NCBI GenBank assembly: GCA_964410485.1 | Contig: CAYPHJ010000169.1 | Location: 1 to 6,850, forward strand | Length of the DNA: 6,850 nt | Reading direction: 5' to 3' | From: CAYPHJ01 sp964410485 | GTDB taxonomy: Bacteria; Desulfobacterota; Binatia; UBA9968 | Shown here: in pieces, positions 5,931 through 6,850 of the stretch | Layout: every line of letters begins with the position of its first letter | Numbering within the stretch: the stretch's first letter is position 1 | Program-made: the position numbers and the translations under genes | The notes under the pieces: generated by a model | Seen by the model: the letters and a program-made list of their open reading frames with translations, nothing else | Told to the model about the DNA's origin: nothing | Databases searched by the model: none

Positions 5931-5987
5931 TCAATCCGGCACTGTTAGAACGGCCAGGATTAAAAGAGACAGGAAGATGGATTTCAT
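5931..5987 (-). pseudogene. Signal-peptide-like gene start cut off by repeats
   Basis: An 18-codon frame reads MKSIFLSLLILAVLTVPD then TGA. Lys2 followed by a hydrophobic core of about 13 residues is what a Sec signal peptide or small membrane peptide looks like. A strong purine-rich site, AAGGGGG, lies 4 bases before the ATG. The frame stops 6 bases before the composite repeat block begins, so the rest of the gene appears lost or replaced. Alternatives: a genuine tiny hydrophobic peptide, for example a membrane-active toxin-like or leader peptide, or chance. I favour a gene remnant, with moderate doubt. Confidence 0.4.
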
Positions 5988-6054
5988 AATTCCCCCTTCG
6001 GCCGCCTCTTACCACAAGATGGCGTTTTCTGTGCATGTAAAAGCCATGGCTGTC

Positions 6055-6083
6055 TTGCATCAAAACATCAAATTATTTATGCT
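6055..6083 (+). promoter_or_regulatory. Probable vapBC promoter
   Basis: TTGCAT (6055-6060) and TATGCT (6078-6083) are separated by 17 bases, matching sigma-70 hexamers at 3/6 and 4/6 positions. A start about seven bases beyond the -10 would fall at or next to the A of the vapB ATG (6091), which would give a leaderless transcript. This agrees with the lack of any Shine-Dalgarno before that ATG. Confidence 0.4.
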
Positions 6084-6091
6084 TTGATGCA
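6056..6091. promoter_or_regulatory. Palindromic operator overlapping the vapB start
   Basis: TGCATCAAA (6056-6064) and TTTGATGCA (6083-6091) are perfect 9-bp inverted arms. After one mismatch, CAT (6066-6068) pairs with ATG (6079-6081). CATCAAA also occurs as a direct repeat (6058-6064 approximately, and 6066-6072), giving two half-sites in one direction and one in the other. VapB ribbon-helix-helix dimers bind such arrays, and the VapBC complex represses its own operon. The site covers the presumed -35 and -10 and the first base of vapB. Confidence 0.65.
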
Positions 6092-6339
6092 TGCGAACGA
6101 CGATAACCCTGGAAGAGGACGTAGCAGCGGCGCTCAAGAGACTCGGCAAAGCACGAGGTTTGAAATTCAAGGATTTGATCAATTTGTTGCTCCGGCAGGG
6201 GATAAAAAGCATGATGAGCCCGCCCAAGAAATCCAAAGTCTTTCAGACTCGCGCCGTCAATCTCGGTCGGTGCCGAGTTGGGAATGTCGACAATGTTGGC
6301 GAAATCCTTGCGATTGCGGAAGGTGAGTCCTTCAAGTGA
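6091..6339 (+). CDS. vapB: VapB-family ribbon-helix-helix antitoxin
   Basis: This 82-residue antitoxin neutralises the VapC RNase and acts as DNA-binding autorepressor. Residues 1-42 form the ribbon-helix-helix domain: strand MRTTITLEED, then helices VAAALKRLGKARG and LKFKDLINLLLRQG. The C-terminal tail (about 48-82: FQTRAVNLGRC, VDNVGEILAIAEGESF) is the toxin-wrapping segment typical of VapB proteins of this group, complete in length. An in-frame TGA at 6085-6087 lies only 3 bases ahead of ATG 6091, so no earlier start is possible. No Shine-Dalgarno is present, and translation is probably leaderless. Its stop overlaps the toxin start by four bases (GTGA). Confidence 0.9.
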   Translation: MRTTITLEEDVAAALKRLGKARGLKFKDLINLLLRQGIKSMMSPPKKSKVFQTRAVNLGRCRVGNVDNVGEILAIAEGESFK

Positions 6340-6767
6340 TTTTGGTTGACGCAAACCTGCTCGTCTATGCTCACGTTCGTTCGTTCCAACAACACGAAAG
6401 CGCACGTACTTGGCTAGATTCGGAATTCAACGGGGATTCTAGGGTGGGCTTGCCATGGCCCAGCTTGCTGGCGTTTCTCCGCATTGTCACCAATCCGCGC
6501 ATTTTTGAACTCCCCGAGACGATGTCGGAAGCTTGGAAACAGGTCGAAGCGTGGCTCGATTGTGAAGTATCTTGGATTCCCGAACCCACAGAACGACACC
6601 GCGAGGTTCTCGGTTCGCTCCTGAATACCTCCGGGATGCAGGCGAACCTCGTGCCAGACGTACATCTTGCGGCGCTCGCAATCGAACATGGGTTGATACT
6701 CTGCTCCACCGACGGCGACTTCGCACGTTTTCAAAATCTCCGCTGGCAGAATCCGCTCGCCGCTTGA
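6336..6767 (+). CDS. vapC: VapC-family PIN-domain toxin ribonuclease
   Basis: This 143-residue PIN-domain RNase cleaves RNA (tRNA or rRNA in studied VapCs) using Mg2+ or Mn2+ held by acidic residues. Seen: D5 in MILVDANLLVYAH, the family block WPSLLAFLRIVTNPRIF (41-57), D108 in LVPDVHLAALAIEHG, and D126 and D128 in CSTDGDFARF. The Glu common in the middle of other PIN proteins is not evident in the WPSLLAFLR block, which reads like the mycobacterial-type VapC subgroup. The GTG start overlaps the vapB stop (GTGA), and AAGGTGAG (6320-6327) inside vapB is a good ribosome-binding site 8 bases ahead, so antitoxin and toxin translation are coupled. The frame is intact, so the pair is probably functional. 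Confidence 0.9.
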   Translation: MILVDANLLVYAHVRSFQQHESARTWLDSEFNGDSRVGLPWPSLLAFLRIVTNPRIFELPETMSEAWKQVEAWLDCEVSWIPEPTERHREVLGSLLNTSGMQANLVPDVHLAALAIEHGLILCSTDGDFARFQNLRWQNPLAA

Positions 6768-6790
6768 ATCATCAATCGGAGTAGCAAAGC

Positions 6791-6850
6791 TTATTGCTCG
6801 TTGGCCTGGGTTGGTTTGATCTCCAAGATAAATGTATCCGGATGGTGAAA
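6791..6850 (-). CDS. Possible 3' end of a minus-strand gene, cut by the window edge
   Basis: On the minus strand the last 60 bases are one open frame of 19 codons, ending in TAA at 6791-6793. It reads FHHPDTFILEIKPTQANEQ. The composition is protein-like and the position, convergent with vapC and 23 bases beyond its stop, is natural. The fragment is too short to assign a family, and an open stretch of this length is common by chance. Confidence 0.3.
   Translation of the reverse strand, partial: FHHPDTFILEIKPTQANEQ

Larger units (their letters stand above)
5594..6055. other. Repeat-rich intergenic gap between methyltransferase and vapBC
   Basis: About 460 bases without a secure gene. It holds the CGCAAAGG tandem (5669-5684), a short GCCCG/CGGGC hairpin (about 5731-5749), a three-part degenerate repeat block (5806-5925) and a truncated gene start on the minus strand (5931-5987). 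Frames on both strands that cross it read through repeat sequence and show no conserved protein features. Confidence 0.5.

Noticed and set aside
5710..6063. Minus-strand 117-codon frame, and the plus-strand 97-codon frame over the same area (5794-6087)
   Set aside because: Both read through the composite repeat block, and their products show repeat-derived strings such as FEVRRSKFEV with no conserved domain.
6783..6798. AGCAA/TTGCT inverted repeat after vapC as a terminator
   Set aside because: Only 5-bp AT-rich arms and no T-run; too weak to call.

Overview
This 6.85 kb window comes from a bacterial chromosome of moderately high GC. The gene mix is a flavin-dependent monooxygenase of the luciferase-like class, an MgtE magnesium-transport operon, a SAM methyltransferase and a VapBC toxin-antitoxin pair. 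Degenerate short-period intergenic repeats of the kind often seen in uncultured soil or subsurface lineages (Desulfobacterota/Binatota, Rokubacteria, NC10 and similar) lie between the genes. No phylogenetic marker is present, so the lineage is only a guess.

Layout. 1-346 is non-coding leader with no gene I can support. 347-1351 (+) is an LLM-class flavin oxidoreductase. 1352-1623 is a convergent gap with a degenerate repeat and a GC-rich inverted repeat. From 4611 down to 1624 on the minus strand runs a tightly packed operon of three genes: a small MscS-like channel (3784-4611), a truncated MgtE paralogue with the MgtE-N and CBS regulatory modules but only one membrane helix (2921-3781), and a full-length MgtE Mg2+ channel/transporter (1624-2937). 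The three genes are separated by 2 nt or overlap by 17 nt. A doubtful 63-codon ORF (4613-4804) ends 1 nt before the channel start. 4997-5593 (-) is a short class I SAM-dependent methyltransferase. 5594-6055 is a repeat-rich gap that also holds a ribosome-binding site and signal-peptide-like start (5931-5987, -) that runs straight into the repeats. 6091-6767 (+) is vapBC, whose start codon is embedded in a palindromic operator and probable promoter. The last 60 bases look like the 3' end of a minus-strand gene.

How the genes work together. The operon is the most interesting unit. It pairs a pore that could respond to membrane tension with an Mg2+ channel and a separate soluble-plus-anchor copy of that channel's own Mg2+-sensing module, so it may be a heteromeric or cross-regulated ion-homeostasis system. 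The monooxygenase, methyltransferase and vapBC look like independent units separated by repeats. The repeat blocks recur in the main intergenic gaps, do not resemble coding sequence, and appear to mark rearrangement or gene-loss sites.
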